64,000 bases of DNA from JAKZVK01 sp965248255. Its GTDB lineage: Bacteria > Acidobacteriota > Terriglobia > Bryobacterales > UBA6623. The notes below the pieces were generated by a model that was given only the letters and a program-made list of their open reading frames with translations, was not told where the DNA came from and ran no database searches. This document shows, in pieces, positions 25,799 to 34,409 of the stretch. Both the position numbers and the translations under genes were made by a program. Positions within the stretch are counted from its first letter, which is position 1. Each line of letters opens with the position of its first letter. The stretch spans positions 2,046,001-2,110,000 of the forward strand of contig CBDFIW010000003.1 of NCBI GenBank assembly GCA_965248255.1. Reading direction: 5' to 3'.

Positions 25799-27856
25799 TC
25801 AGCTTCCCCGGCGCGTCGGCAGGCCGGAGCCGGGATCCCAAATGATCTCGCAGTCAGTGAGGGCGGCCTTGAGTTGGTTGAGGCCGGTCTCTGTGACCAG
25901 CGTGTGGTACAGGTTCACCGTTCGAAGACTGCGGATGGAGTGGAGTTGCTTGAGGCCGCGGTCGCTGACCCGGGCACTGTTGAGCCGCAGGTCGGCCAGC
26001 TTGGGTAGAGCCGCCAGATGCCGCAGCCCTCTATCCGACACCAGCGTATAGTCGAGATTCAACCGTCGGAGGTTCGTGAGTTTGGCCAGAGACGCCAAGC
26101 CGGTATCCCCGACGTGCGTGCGTGTGAGGTCGATCTCCCGCAAAGCCCGAAGACTCTCCAAGTGGCACAAACCCTCATCGGTGAAGCGGCCGTGCCGCAA
26201 GACGAGGGTTTCGAGTTGGACCAGATTCGACACGTAAGCGAGACCGTCGTCGCTAATGTCGCTTCCGGTGAGATCCAAGTGGCGCAGGTTCTGGAGGCCA
26301 CGGAGATGCGCGAAACCTGCGTCGGTTACGTCGGTATGGGCGAGACTAAGTTGCACCAGCCCGGATAAGGCAGCCAGGCGCCGTGCCCCGTCGTCCGCAA
26401 GGGCAAGACCAGAGAGATCGAGTTCGGCAAGTCGCGTCAGCCTCGACAAGCCTTCGAGACCTTCTCCCTCTACAGCGGTGTTGTTGAGGCTGAGCTTGCG
26501 CAACCGGGTCAGGGCCTTCAGTTCGCGCAGGGTTTCGTCCGAGACCGCCGTGTCGGCGAGATTCAGTTCGGTCAACTGAAGCAGTCTACCGAGGTGGGCG
26601 GCGCCTAGATCGCTGATGTCGGTGGCGCTGAGATCGAGCGTTTGGACGCGGGGGAGCCCCGCTAGGTTCACCAGCTCGGCGTCGCTCACCGAAGAGCCGG
26701 CCAGCGTGACGCCGACGACGAGTCCCCCCGACTCGACCACAGCCCCTCCCAGCGAGCGGACCCATGCCGCGACCGTGTTGTCAGCGGGTTGTTCGAGGAT
26801 GCGGATGGGCCGGGATCGGGGTCCTGGCCGCGCCGAAGAGTCCATAAACAGTATGCGGCAGGCCGGTAGTTGGGCCCGCAGCGCATCGACCCCTGCCCGG
26901 GTCACGCGGCTGTAACGCAGATCGACCTGCCTTAGTCTCTTGAGGGAGCCGAGGCTCTTGGCCGAACGGTTGGTTGCGAGGGTTCGATACAGGTTTAGCT
27001 CTTCGAGTTCCCGCAGGCGGCTCAGGTGGGCCACACCCTGATCGGTCACGCCGGTTCCGAGCAAGTTTAGTTTTCTGAGCCGCGTTGCGTTCTTCAGATA
27101 CGCCAAGCCGCGATCGGTGATGTCGGTTCCCTCCAGGTTCAACTCTGTCAATTCGCGAAGGCCCGACAGCTGCGCCAGCCCCTGATCGGTCACGAGGGTG
27201 TCACGCAGGTTGAGTTTGGCGAGTTGCGGCATTTCGGCGAGGGCGGACATGGCGTCGTCGCCAAATGACGTGTAACTCACATCGAGTAGACGCATCGCGC
27301 GCAAGCCGTCGAGTGTGGCGCCCTTGACGGCGGTGCGGCTGACGAAGAGTTCCTTCAGCGTCCCGTGCGCGGCGAGGTGGGCGATCGCATCGTCGTCGAT
27401 GGGGATGGGGTAGCTGAAAACGGTCGCGCTGATTTGCAAGGTCTCCAGGCTGTCGAGTTCTTTGAGAAAGATCCAGCCGTCCGCGGCCTCACGCTTGGGG
27501 CCGCGGTCATAGAGCTTTTCCCGCTTGACCTCGAGCGAGAAGGGCCTGGGGATTCGTCCCGTAACGTAGAGCGCCTTGAGGTGCGGTAGTTGCCCGATTG
27601 GCTGAACGTCCTCCGGCGCAAAATCGGTACCGACAAGGTTGATGGCGCGGAGTCGAAACGCGGTCGCGGGAAGGGTGGTAGCGTCCCAAAGATGCTCACG
27701 TTCGCCTGCGAGAACAACGCTGCCGCCCTTACGAAGAACCCACTCCGCAACCGTGCGATCGGGTGAAGCGGGTTGGGCCTGACATAGGCCCCAGCAGATG
27801 ACACCGCCTATCACGATCGATCGGCTCAGTGTCCGCATTCGCCTGTAGTCTAGCAT
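25799..27856 (-). CDS. Exported leucine-rich repeat protein (two modules)
   Basis: 685 codons from the ATG at 27856 (an ATG at 27838, giving MRTLSRSIVIGGVICWG as signal, is equally plausible). Module 1: header VAEWVLRKGGSVV, LRRs, cap LPACRILFM near residue 335. A Pro/Arg-rich linker follows. Module 2: header VAAWVRSLGGAVVESGG near 360, about thirteen LRRs, cap LTDCEIIWDPG. The protein thus looks like two copies of the 358-residue neighbour fused together. The genes form an operon with no intergenic gap. A scaffold or ligand-binding role in the periplasm or outside is likely; ligand unknown. Confidence 0.88.
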   Translation of the reverse strand: MLDYRRMRTLSRSIVIGGVICWGLCQAQPASPDRTVAEWVLRKGGSVVLAGEREHLWDATTLPATAFRLRAINLVGTDFAPEDVQPIGQLPHLKALYVTGRIPRPFSLEVKREKLYDRGPKREAADGWIFLKELDSLETLQISATVFSYPIPIDDDAIAHLAAHGTLKELFVSRTAVKGATLDGLRAMRLLDVSYTSFGDDAMSALAEMPQLAKLNLRDTLVTDQGLAQLSGLRELTELNLEGTDITDRGLAYLKNATRLRKLNLLGTGVTDQGVAHLSRLRELEELNLYRTLATNRSAKSLGSLKRLRQVDLRYSRVTRAGVDALRAQLPACRILFMDSSARPGPRSRPIRILEQPADNTVAAWVRSLGGAVVESGGLVVGVTLAGSSVSDAELVNLAGLPRVQTLDLSATDISDLGAAHLGRLLQLTELNLADTAVSDETLRELKALTRLRKLSLNNTAVEGEGLEGLSRLTRLAELDLSGLALADDGARRLAALSGLVQLSLAHTDVTDAGFAHLRGLQNLRHLDLTGSDISDDGLAYVSNLVQLETLVLRHGRFTDEGLCHLESLRALREIDLTRTHVGDTGLASLAKLTNLRRLNLDYTLVSDRGLRHLAALPKLADLRLNSARVSDRGLKQLHSIRSLRTVNLYHTLVTETGLNQLKAALTDCEIIWDPGSGLPTRRGS

Positions 27857-27905
27857 CGGGTCGGTTAGGCGGCTGCGTCGCGCGTCGCAGGGTGCAGCCG
27901 GTTGT

Positions 27906-27987
27906 GGCCCCGGAGGGGCCCGAGATGATAGCCCACGGCTTCAGCCGTGGGAAAAAGACAATCAAAGCGAACAGCCCTGGAAGGGCG
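27906..27987. repeat. Composite REP-like array (three hairpins), second locus
   Basis: GGCCCCGGAGGGGCC (27906-27920), CCCACGGC-TTCA-GCCGTGGG (27932-27951) and AGCCCTGGAAGGGCG (27973-27987). Same order of hairpin types as at 9841-9932, with different loops and compensating stem changes (ACGAC/GTCGT there, ACGGC/GCCGT here). It lies between the divergent LRR and RraA-like genes. Confidence 0.7.
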
Positions 27988-28121
27988 ACACAAAGTTGGG
28001 GGTCGCAGACCGCGCTAGAATCTACGTTTGGGAATCCATCGCCGTGCGATGTAGGTTTCCGACGACTGCTTTGGGCGCGGCACGCTGCGCCTCGACCGTT
28101 CGTAAGAAAGAGAGATTCAAG

Positions 28122-28862
28122 ATGAAGCTGAAGAGACTGGCCCTTGCCTTGGTCGTGGCGCTTGCCGCCGCCCTTCTGTGGCTGGCCGACGAAACACCTT
28201 CGATCGCCCAAACCGGGGACCCACTCATCGACGCCTTCTTGATGGTCGAGGTAGCCTCCGTCGCCGATGCCGTGGAGCAAGTCGCCGGCCAGCGAGCCCA
28301 CATGTCGAGCGACATCCAGCCGCTGTTCCCCACGAAGTTCGCCGGCTCGGCCGTGACCGTCATGCTCAAGAAAGAAGAGCACACCGACGGTAGCGCCGAC
28401 TTCGCGGGCGTGCTCGACGCGATCGACTCTGCGCCCCCCGGCTCGGTCTTCGTGATCGTTCTCGAAGACGGCAAAGACGTCGCCGGCATCGGCGGTTTGA
28501 TGGCGACCGCAATGAAGGTGCGTGGCTTCGTGGGTGCGATCATCGACGGCGGCGCGCGCGACACGCCGCAGTTGCGCAAGATCCAGTTCCCGGTGTTCAG
28601 CCGCGGCCCGGTCCCTTCGACCGCGGTCAATCACTATCGCTTCGTCGCCTCGAATATCGAGGTGATGTGCGCAGGTGTAAAGGTGAGGCCCAACGACATC
28701 ATCACCGCCGATGAGGATGGTGTTGCGGTCGTCCCGCGTGATCGCGCCAAGAAGATCCTCGACAAGGCCATCGACAACGACCAGACCGAGCACGCCATGT
28801 ACCCCTTCATCGAGAAGTTCAAGTCGATCAAAAAGGCCGTGGAGGAGTACGGGCGGATCTAA
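28122..28862 (+). CDS. Exported RraA-like protein
   Basis: 246 residues from the ATG at 28122 (AAGAGAGA upstream; an in-frame ATG 126 bp earlier lies in repeat-flanking sequence). Residues 1-28 form a signal peptide (LALALVVALAAALLWLA), after which the RraA/HMG-CHA aldolase fold is clear: VADAVEQV, GSAVTVML, GGLMATAMKVRGFVGAII, DGGARDTPQL (the Arg-Asp pair used by class II HMG/CHA aldolases) and ADEDGVAVVPRDRA. Family members are cytoplasmic RNase E regulators or 4-hydroxy-4-methyl-2-oxoglutarate aldolases. An exported form cannot regulate RNase E, so an aldolase-like role on an imported aromatic or keto acid is more plausible. Confidence 0.85.
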   Translation: MKLKRLALALVVALAAALLWLADETPSIAQTGDPLIDAFLMVEVASVADAVEQVAGQRAHMSSDIQPLFPTKFAGSAVTVMLKKEEHTDGSADFAGVLDAIDSAPPGSVFVIVLEDGKDVAGIGGLMATAMKVRGFVGAIIDGGARDTPQLRKIQFPVFSRGPVPSTAVNHYRFVASNIEVMCAGVKVRPNDIITADEDGVAVVPRDRAKKILDKAIDNDQTEHAMYPFIEKFKSIKKAVEEYGRI

Positions 28863-29021
28863 TCGTCTGATTCCGTCGACATTTGAATAAAGGTGTCAAG
28901 TTCCGCGGGAGCATACCGCGGACCCAACGGAGCCGTGACCGTAAGGGAGCCGTCCGGCACGAACCCTGACGCTACTCAAAGGCCTCTAGCCCTGAATTTC
29001 CGCCTGGGGCACGGTCGTCGC

Positions 29022-30263
29022 CTACCGCAAGTCCACACAGATCAGACGCCTGCCGTTGCGGGCGTACAGGCGGCCACCAGAAAGAGCCGGGTAGGCGCGG
29101 ACGACGCCGTCGAGAATCTTCGCACGCGCGATGCTCTTGAAGCCGGCGGGCGAAGCCTCAGCGAGAATCAGTTCGCCATTCTCCCGTAAGACCAGCAGCC
29201 GGTCGCCCGCCAGCGTGACCGTGCCGGCCCGTATGCCCGGTTCACTCCAGCGGACTTTGCCCGTCTCCCACTCGACGCAACGCAACTCCTGGCCGTATTC
29301 TTGCCTGCCGTGGAATCCGTAGAGGTAGCCGTCCTTGTATACGCTCGTCGAGTAATGATTGGAAAGCGCATCGTCGGAGGACCAGACCTTCTCGAGTTCC
29401 GCGCCGCCTACTTTTAGAAGAATCGCGCCCGTCCCGTAGCTCGAGGAAAGGAAGATTCGGTCGTCGACGACGATGGGCGTGGCCGCGTTGACCGACGTCC
29501 GGCTGCGCGACCGCCATCGCTGGTGAAAGCGGATCTCACCTGTCGCCGGGTCAGCCGCTTGCAAGCCGCTGCGCGTGAAGAACACGATGTGCCGTTTTCC
29601 GCCGAAGTCGGCGGCTACCGGCGAGGAATAGCTTGCCTCGTCGTCGGTCGCGGTCCACAGGACCCGGCCGCTGTCTTTGTCAAGGGCGACGAGGCCCGCT
29701 CCGCCGCTGCCGCCGACGTTCAGAAACAAGCGACCGGCATCGACCAGCGGAGTGCCCGCTGCGCCGAAGAAGCCTTTACTCACGCCGAACTTAGCGTGTG
29801 TGTCGAAGCTCCACACCTTCTTGCCGTCGGTGAAACGCAAACAGTGGAGCATCCCTTGCGCGCCAAAGGTGTAGATTTGACTGCTCGCGATCACCGGGCT
29901 TGCGCGAGGTCCGGGGTCGAATCCGAAGCTGTCACGGTAGGTCGTCGGATAGCGGAACGCCCAGATTGCCTTGCCCGTCTGCACATCGAGGGCCTCGACG
30001 ACGTCCTCGTCGCCCAAGCGATGGAACAGAATGACGCGTCGATTGGCCACCGCCACATTCGCGAGGCCGTCACCAACGTCTTTCTCCCACACGACAGGAG
30101 GTCCTGCAGCGGGCCACCCCTCAGCCAAGTCACCGCCGCGATAGACGCCATCTCGTTGCGTGCCCCGAAGCTGCGGCCAGTCTTCGGCAAGGGCCGGGAT
30201 CGCGAAAAGGACGATCATTGTCACCGAAGAACAAAGTGCTCGGCACTGGCGTGCTGTAGGCAT
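29022..30263 (-). CDS. Exported PQQ-like beta-propeller protein (BamB-like repeats)
   Basis: 413 residues, signal peptide (residues 1-26, ending ALA). Eight-bladed quinoprotein-type repeats are visible as xxxLDxxTGKxxW blades (EALDVQTGKAIWAFRY, VALDKDSGRVLWTATDD, CVEWETGKVRWSEPG). Relatives in this phylum are annotated PQQ-binding-like or outer-membrane assembly BamB-like; a true PQQ site or BamB role cannot be shown. The opening EDWPQLRGTQRDGVY is typical of the Planctomycete/Acidobacterial subfamily. No operon partners; repeat E copy 2 follows its promoter side. Confidence 0.88.
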   Translation of the reverse strand: MPTARQCRALCSSVTMIVLFAIPALAEDWPQLRGTQRDGVYRGGDLAEGWPAAGPPVVWEKDVGDGLANVAVANRRVILFHRLGDEDVVEALDVQTGKAIWAFRYPTTYRDSFGFDPGPRASPVIASSQIYTFGAQGMLHCLRFTDGKKVWSFDTHAKFGVSKGFFGAAGTPLVDAGRLFLNVGGSGGAGLVALDKDSGRVLWTATDDEASYSSPVAADFGGKRHIVFFTRSGLQAADPATGEIRFHQRWRSRSRTSVNAATPIVVDDRIFLSSSYGTGAILLKVGGAELEKVWSSDDALSNHYSTSVYKDGYLYGFHGRQEYGQELRCVEWETGKVRWSEPGIRAGTVTLAGDRLLVLRENGELILAEASPAGFKSIARAKILDGVVRAYPALSGGRLYARNGRRLICVDLR

Positions 30264-30352
30264 CAGGGAAACGCCAAGTTCGAGAACACGAGGACTGATA
30301 GGTGTGTTCGACTTCCGATCCTCAGGGTAGTGTAACCGGCGGTGCGGCCTAC

Positions 30353-30538
30353 CGGCTCAGTTCATGGTGTAGGGGTGGACCGCTGCGTCCACCCCGGCGC
30401 GGCGGAGTTGCTCTTGGTTTCTGTGCGAAAGACAAGCCGCGTACTAGGGGCGCGCGGGGCGGACACAGCGTTCCGCCCCTACAAAGCTGCATCCCTCGAC
30501 ACTTCGGGATTTCAAGGACGTAGCCCTTTGGTAGTTAG
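30353..30538. repeat. Composite intergenic repeat E, copy 2
   Basis: Second copy of the 24537-24721 element, about 80% alike by eye: TAGGGGTGGACCGCTGCGTC head, GGGGCGGACACAGCGTTCCG arm, CTCGACACTTCGGGATTTCA, and a tail hairpin around AAGGACGTAGCCCTTT. It ends in the stop region (TAACTA) of the leftward gene at 30535, as copy 1 does for the LRR gene. Confidence 0.75.
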
Positions 30539-31038
30539 AAAACAGTAAAGCAGAAAACAGCGTTCGAGCCGCTGGGGGTGAGGCAGTACTCGCCGGCCTG
30601 CAGGCTGTCATCGACGCGGATCTTGACCAAGCCCTCATCCACCGGGTAGAGCGAGATGCGAATCGGCTCGGCCAGAATTTTCTTCTTTTTCTGATACAGC
30701 AGCTCGCGCCGTCCGTTCTTGGAGGCGAATTGAAAGAACGCGAGGTCGCGAGGATCGATGTTCTCGGAGCGGAAGAGCATCTCCGGAGAAGCCAATGGAG
30801 TCTGCACGCCGGAGTTGGCCCCGGGGACCGTGTAGAGCATCTCGTTCTTACGCGTCTCTTCGGCCGCCTCCGACTGCTCAGTCTCGAGCAGGCTCGACGC
30901 GTGGATGAGATACGGGACGTCAGATTTCTCGGGGTTCGGCAGGCCGAGCTTGTTGGTTTCCTCGGCAACCGACGGCAAACCGGCCATCGCTGCCAGCAGC
31001 AGGGAAACGGCGGTCATTGCCGGGTGGGTCCGACTCAT
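30535..31038 (-). CDS. Small exported protein of unknown function
   Basis: 167 residues from the ATG at 31038 (a GTG nine bases earlier is possible). A signal peptide (AVSLLLAAMAGLPSVA) is followed by a mature chain with ENIDPRDLAFFQFASKNGRR, a lysine run (QKKKKILAEPIRISL) and a C-terminal beta-rich segment ending CLTPSGSNAVFCFTVF. I do not recognise the family. The 1164-bp IS630 copy is inserted only 10 bp upstream of the ATG, leaving the AGGTG ribosome site but removing the native promoter. Any expression must come from the IS. Confidence 0.65.
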   Translation of the reverse strand: MSRTHPAMTAVSLLLAAMAGLPSVAEETNKLGLPNPEKSDVPYLIHASSLLETEQSEAAEETRKNEMLYTVPGANSGVQTPLASPEMLFRSENIDPRDLAFFQFASKNGRRELLYQKKKKILAEPIRISLYPVDEGLVKIRVDDSLQAGEYCLTPSGSNAVFCFTVF

Positions 31039-31050
31039 CGGCTGCACCTA

Positions 31051-32214
31051 GTGTAGTGCGTCAAGCAGATTGCACCTTATGCAGGGCGGCACGTCCGCGC
31101 TTGACTTTCTCGAGGATGTCGGAGGCGGTCGCGGTCCAGATGAAGGGCGTGGGATGCCCGTTGTGCTGGGCGATGTAGTCGTCAATGGCGGCGACGAGCT
31201 CGTCCACGCTGCGAAACACGCCGCGGCGCAGGCGCTTGACGGTGAGATCGCGAAAGAATCGCTCGACCATGTTCAGCCACGACGCCGAGGTCGGGGTGAA
31301 ATGAATGTGGAAGCGCGGGTGACGATCGAGCCAACGCTTCACAGCGGCATGCTTGTGGGTGGCATAGTTGTCCACGATGAGATGAAGCTGTTTGTCCTTG
31401 GGAGTGCGGCGGTCAATTAAGCGCAGGAAGCGCAGCCATTCCTGGTGGCTGTGTCGGGGCATGCACTCGGCGATCACGCTGCCGTCAAGGCTGTTGAGCG
31501 CCGCAAACAGGGTGGTCGTGCCGTTGCGCTTGTAATCGTGGGTCATCGTTTGGCCGCGTCCCTTTTTGAGCGGCAGGCCGGGCTGGGTGCGATCGAGGGC
31601 TTGGATTTGGGACTTCTCATCGAGCGAGAGAACCAGAGCATGCTCAGGCGGATTGAGATAGAGTCCGACGATGTCGTCGAGTTTCTCGGCGAAACGCGGG
31701 TCATTGCTGAGCTTGAGGGTCTTGACGCGGTGGGGCTTGAGGCCATGGGCGCGCCAAATCCGTCCCACGGTGGAAGCGCTGACGCCGGCCGCGGCGGCCA
31801 TGGTGCGGCGGCTCCAGTGGGTGGCGTTGGACGGTTTCTCGCGGGTGGTCTTGTGGATGATCTGCTGTACTTTCTGCTTCGAGACGGCAGGTTTACGACC
31901 GGGCCGTGGGGCGTCTTTTGCAATGCCGGCGATGCTGCTTTCGAGAAAGCGCGTGCGCCAGCGGGCCACCAACTGCCGCGAGACACCGAGCTGTGCGGCG
32001 ATCTGCTTATTCTCGAGACCGTCGGCGGCCAGCAGGACAATCCTGGCTCGCAGGGCGAGACGAACGGCGACTTGGCGGCCGCGCGCGTAGCGGTCCAACT
32101 GCTTGCATTGCGCTGTGTTCAAAGTTACTGGTTGTGCTCTTCGCATCCCATGCCTCCTGTTAATAGAGACGATGGGAAGTCAATATAAGTTACATTATTT
32201 ATGGTGCACTACAC
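31051..32214 (-). mobile_element. IS630-family element, copy 1
   Basis: 1164 bp flanked by TA (31049-31050 and 32215-32216). Terminal inverted repeats are GTGTAGTGC.. at both ends (left continues GTCAAGCAG, right ACCATAAAT). It carries one complete transposase gene. It is nearly identical to copy 2 at 45028-46191, differing at a few positions only, so at least one transposition is recent. Confidence 0.92.
31061..32146 (-). CDS. IS630 transposase (copy 1)
   Basis: 361 residues, intact. N-terminal HTH (ENKQIAAQLGVSRQLVARWR), second HTH around GVSASTVGRIWRAHGLKPH, then the DDE core: Asp in LSLDEKSQIQALDR, Asp in LIVDNYATHKH, Glu in SASWLNMVERFF. It differs from copy 2 by Leu/Phe in KTLKLS versus KTFKLS. 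The gene points towards the small exported protein at 30535, so transposase transcription could run into it. Confidence 0.95.
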   Translation of the reverse strand: MRRAQPVTLNTAQCKQLDRYARGRQVAVRLALRARIVLLAADGLENKQIAAQLGVSRQLVARWRTRFLESSIAGIAKDAPRPGRKPAVSKQKVQQIIHKTTREKPSNATHWSRRTMAAAAGVSASTVGRIWRAHGLKPHRVKTLKLSNDPRFAEKLDDIVGLYLNPPEHALVLSLDEKSQIQALDRTQPGLPLKKGRGQTMTHDYKRNGTTTLFAALNSLDGSVIAECMPRHSHQEWLRFLRLIDRRTPKDKQLHLIVDNYATHKHAAVKRWLDRHPRFHIHFTPTSASWLNMVERFFRDLTVKRLRRGVFRSVDELVAAIDDYIAQHNGHPTPFIWTATASDILEKVKRGRAALHKVQSA

Positions 32215-32313
32215 TAGGTCTACGTCGGGAACTAGAGGTTCTGTCCTCTGATTGTACAGATCAACCGAGGGAAGAGGCCAGTCGTCCTGGGCGGTTGAGC
32301 GTCGCTCCGGCGT

Positions 32314-33114
32314 TCAATAACCCACAAGCGAGATCTTGGCGTCGTTCGCCGCGTCGATCGTCTCCTGCCGGTCGAGAAGGAGTGTCTGGCGTGCCTGTAC
32401 AGCGAGTGCGGTGGCATTGACCTGCTTCATGTTCTTGATGGTCGTGGGGCCCACAACCGGAACGTCGAAGCGCATGTCCTGGTTAGGTTTGGCCATCTTC
32501 ACAACCGTCAGGGGCCGGCCGTTGCTGAACTCGCCCGCGCGCACGATGACGTCGTTGGTGCCTTCCATGGCCTCGACGGCCACGCAGGCGCGCTCGCAAA
32601 TGACGACCGTCTGGCCGATGTCAAACGCCACCAGCGCCCCCGCGACTTCGCGTCCGTACTCGATGTCCGCCTGTTCGGCGTCGTTCGGCGCGCGCCGGGT
32701 CAGATGGCCTTCCTGTGCCAGGTTAGGTTCCAGAAAAAGGGTGGAGTCGAGCAGTTCGATGCCCTCTTCCGCCAGTACATCGGCAAGCGCCCCGAGCAGT
32801 GAATCGGTGTTCTTTCGGGATAGCGAGCCGAGCAGTTTGAGCAGCCGCCAGTCCGGACGGATCGATGAGAAAATGCGCGCGTGACGTACGCGTCCCGCCA
32901 TGACCGCTTCGGTAATCTGCTCTTGTTTGAGGTGCTTGATGAGCTTGCTTAGCTCGCCTAGAGAGATCCAGTAGCAACGGTCCGCGAGAGCTTCGATCTC
33001 GGGTGAAGCTTCTTCCTTGACCGCGATCGCAACGACTTCATGTCCTTGTTGTCGGGCCGACGACGCCAGCAGCAACGGAAATCGTCCGGCGCCGGCGATC
33101 AGCCCGACCTTCAT
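32314..33114 (-). CDS. lpxI: UDP-2,3-diacylglucosamine pyrophosphatase LpxI
   Basis: 266 residues of the DUF1009/LpxI family. It hydrolyses UDP-2,3-diacylglucosamine to 2,3-diacylglucosamine 1-phosphate (lipid X) in the cytoplasm, replacing LpxH. Diagnostic segments: start MKVGLIAGAGRFPLLLA, ISLGELSKLIKHLKQ, VMAGRVRHARIFS, and C-terminal RFDVPVVGPTTIKNMKQVNA. It is the last gene of fabZ-lpxA-lpxI, 12 bp after lpxA; lpxB, often next, is not here. The IS630 copy lies 100 bp downstream. Confidence 0.93.
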   Translation of the reverse strand: MKVGLIAGAGRFPLLLASSARQQGHEVVAIAVKEEASPEIEALADRCYWISLGELSKLIKHLKQEQITEAVMAGRVRHARIFSSIRPDWRLLKLLGSLSRKNTDSLLGALADVLAEEGIELLDSTLFLEPNLAQEGHLTRRAPNDAEQADIEYGREVAGALVAFDIGQTVVICERACVAVEAMEGTNDVIVRAGEFSNGRPLTVVKMAKPNQDMRFDVPVVGPTTIKNMKQVNATALAVQARQTLLLDRQETIDAANDAKISLVGY

Positions 33115-33126
33115 TTCACCCGACCT

Positions 33127-33903
33127 TCATTTCACAATGCCTCGCTCTGAATTCTGCACGAAATCCAGCAGGCGGCTTACCGCTTCATCCGCCTCGACCT
33201 GTTCGCGGATCTGATCGAGTGCCTGGTCGGTATTGAGGCCCGACTTGGTGAGGACACGGAAAGCCTTGTGGAGCTTCTGGATGGTGTCTTTGGCGAAATC
33301 ACGACGCTCCAGCCCAACCTTGTTGACGCCGAAAACGCGGGCTCCACGTTCGGTAACCACCAGCGAGTACGGCATCACGTCTTGTGTGATCACGCTGTAG
33401 CCGCCGACGTAGCAGTGCTCTCCCACGCGGCAGAACTGGTGAACCCCGCTGTGCGCCCCCACAACGGCCCAATCCTCGATGGTGACGTGCCCTCCTAGCG
33501 TCGCACTGTGCGCCAGAATCGCATGCGAGCCGATATGGCAGTCGTGCGCGACGTGAGCATAGGCTTGCAGCAGATTGTCGTCGCCGAGCGAGGTGAGCGC
33601 GCCGCCGCCCTCGGTCCCACGGTGGATCGTGACGAACTCGCGAACGGTGTTGCGGCTGCCAATCCGAGTTTCCGAGCGCTCGCCGTGATATTTGAGGTCC
33701 TGCGGCGCGACCCCGACCGTCGAGTACGGGTAGAACACGTTCTCGTCGCCGATCGTGATCGGCCCTTCCACGTAGACGTGCGCGAGGAGGCGCGTCCCCG
33801 AACCGATCTCAACCTCTTCCCCGATCACACAGAAGGGGCCTATTTCGGCCGATTCGTGGACGCGAGCGTCGGCGTGAACGATGGCCGTGGGGTGGACTGC
33901 CAT
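33127..33903 (-). CDS. lpxA: UDP-N-acetylglucosamine O-acyltransferase LpxA
   Basis: 258 residues, normal length. It transfers an R-3-hydroxyacyl chain from ACP to UDP-GlcNAc, the first step of lipid A synthesis. The left-handed beta-helix hexapeptides are clear (HPTAIVHADARVHESAEIGP, IGSHAILAHSATLGGHVTIE), with the catalytic His in AHVAHDCHIG and the C-terminal helical domain (GLERRDFAKDTIQKLHKAFR). It lies 8 bp after fabZ, consistent with shared use of hydroxyacyl-ACP. Confidence 0.95.
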   Translation of the reverse strand: MAVHPTAIVHADARVHESAEIGPFCVIGEEVEIGSGTRLLAHVYVEGPITIGDENVFYPYSTVGVAPQDLKYHGERSETRIGSRNTVREFVTIHRGTEGGGALTSLGDDNLLQAYAHVAHDCHIGSHAILAHSATLGGHVTIEDWAVVGAHSGVHQFCRVGEHCYVGGYSVITQDVMPYSLVVTERGARVFGVNKVGLERRDFAKDTIQKLHKAFRVLTKSGLNTDQALDQIREQVEADEAVSRLLDFVQNSERGIVK

Positions 33904-33911
33904 GCAATCCG

Positions 33912-34409
33912 CTAAGGATTCTTGGAACTTGGACCGGCTTTGGTCCCGGTCGCGGGCTCTTCGACCGCCGACTTGTCCGACACGTGGCAGGTCAGCACCG
34001 CATCGGCGGCCAGAGCTCCGTCCACTGTCGCTTGCGCCTTGACCTTCCAGATGGGCCCGCGATGCTTGAGAACGCCGACCTCGATGCGCAGTTGATCGCC
34101 GGGCACGACGGGCCTGCGGAACCTGGCGTGCTCGATCCCGGCGAACAACACAACCTTCTTGTGGTAGTCCTCGCCGAGCTCCGCGGCAAGGATCAGCGGC
34201 AGCAGGGCGCCAACCTGCGCCATCGACTCGATGATCATGACCCCAGGCATGACGGGCAGGCCGGGGAAATGGCCTTGAAAGAAGGGCTCGTTCACGCTCA
34301 CATTCTTGATGCCGACGATGCGGTCCTTCTCCACTTCCACAATGCGATCAACCAGCAGGAACGGGTAGCGGTGCGGGAGGATCGAGAGGATGGCGTTGAT
34401 GTCGTGCAT
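33912..34409 (-). CDS. fabZ: 3-hydroxyacyl-ACP dehydratase FabZ
   Basis: 165 residues; hot-dog fold dehydratase of fatty-acid synthesis type II. Catalytic His47 (GHFPGLPVMPG) and Glu61 (IIESMAQ) are present, as is the LPHRYPFLLVD start. It is the first gene of the fabZ-lpxA-lpxI operon, which balances fatty acid and lipid A use of hydroxyacyl-ACP. The C-terminal 20 residues (VEEPATGTKAGPSSKN) extend beyond the usual length. Its promoter must lie in 34410-34688. Confidence 0.95.
   Translation of the reverse strand: MHDINAILSILPHRYPFLLVDRIVEVEKDRIVGIKNVSVNEPFFQGHFPGLPVMPGVMIIESMAQVGALLPLILAAELGEDYHKKVVLFAGIEHARFRRPVVPGDQLRIEVGVLKHRGPIWKVKAQATVDGALAADAVLTCHVSDKSAVEEPATGTKAGPSSKNP

Noticed and set aside
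27729..28793. 354-codon leftward frame opposite the RraA-like gene
   Set aside because: Antisense to a recognised family and runs through palindromic repeats.
31445..32188. 247-codon rightward frame inside each IS630 copy (also 45422-46165)
   Set aside because: Fully antisense to the intact transposase; no family features; conserved only because the IS copies are nearly identical.
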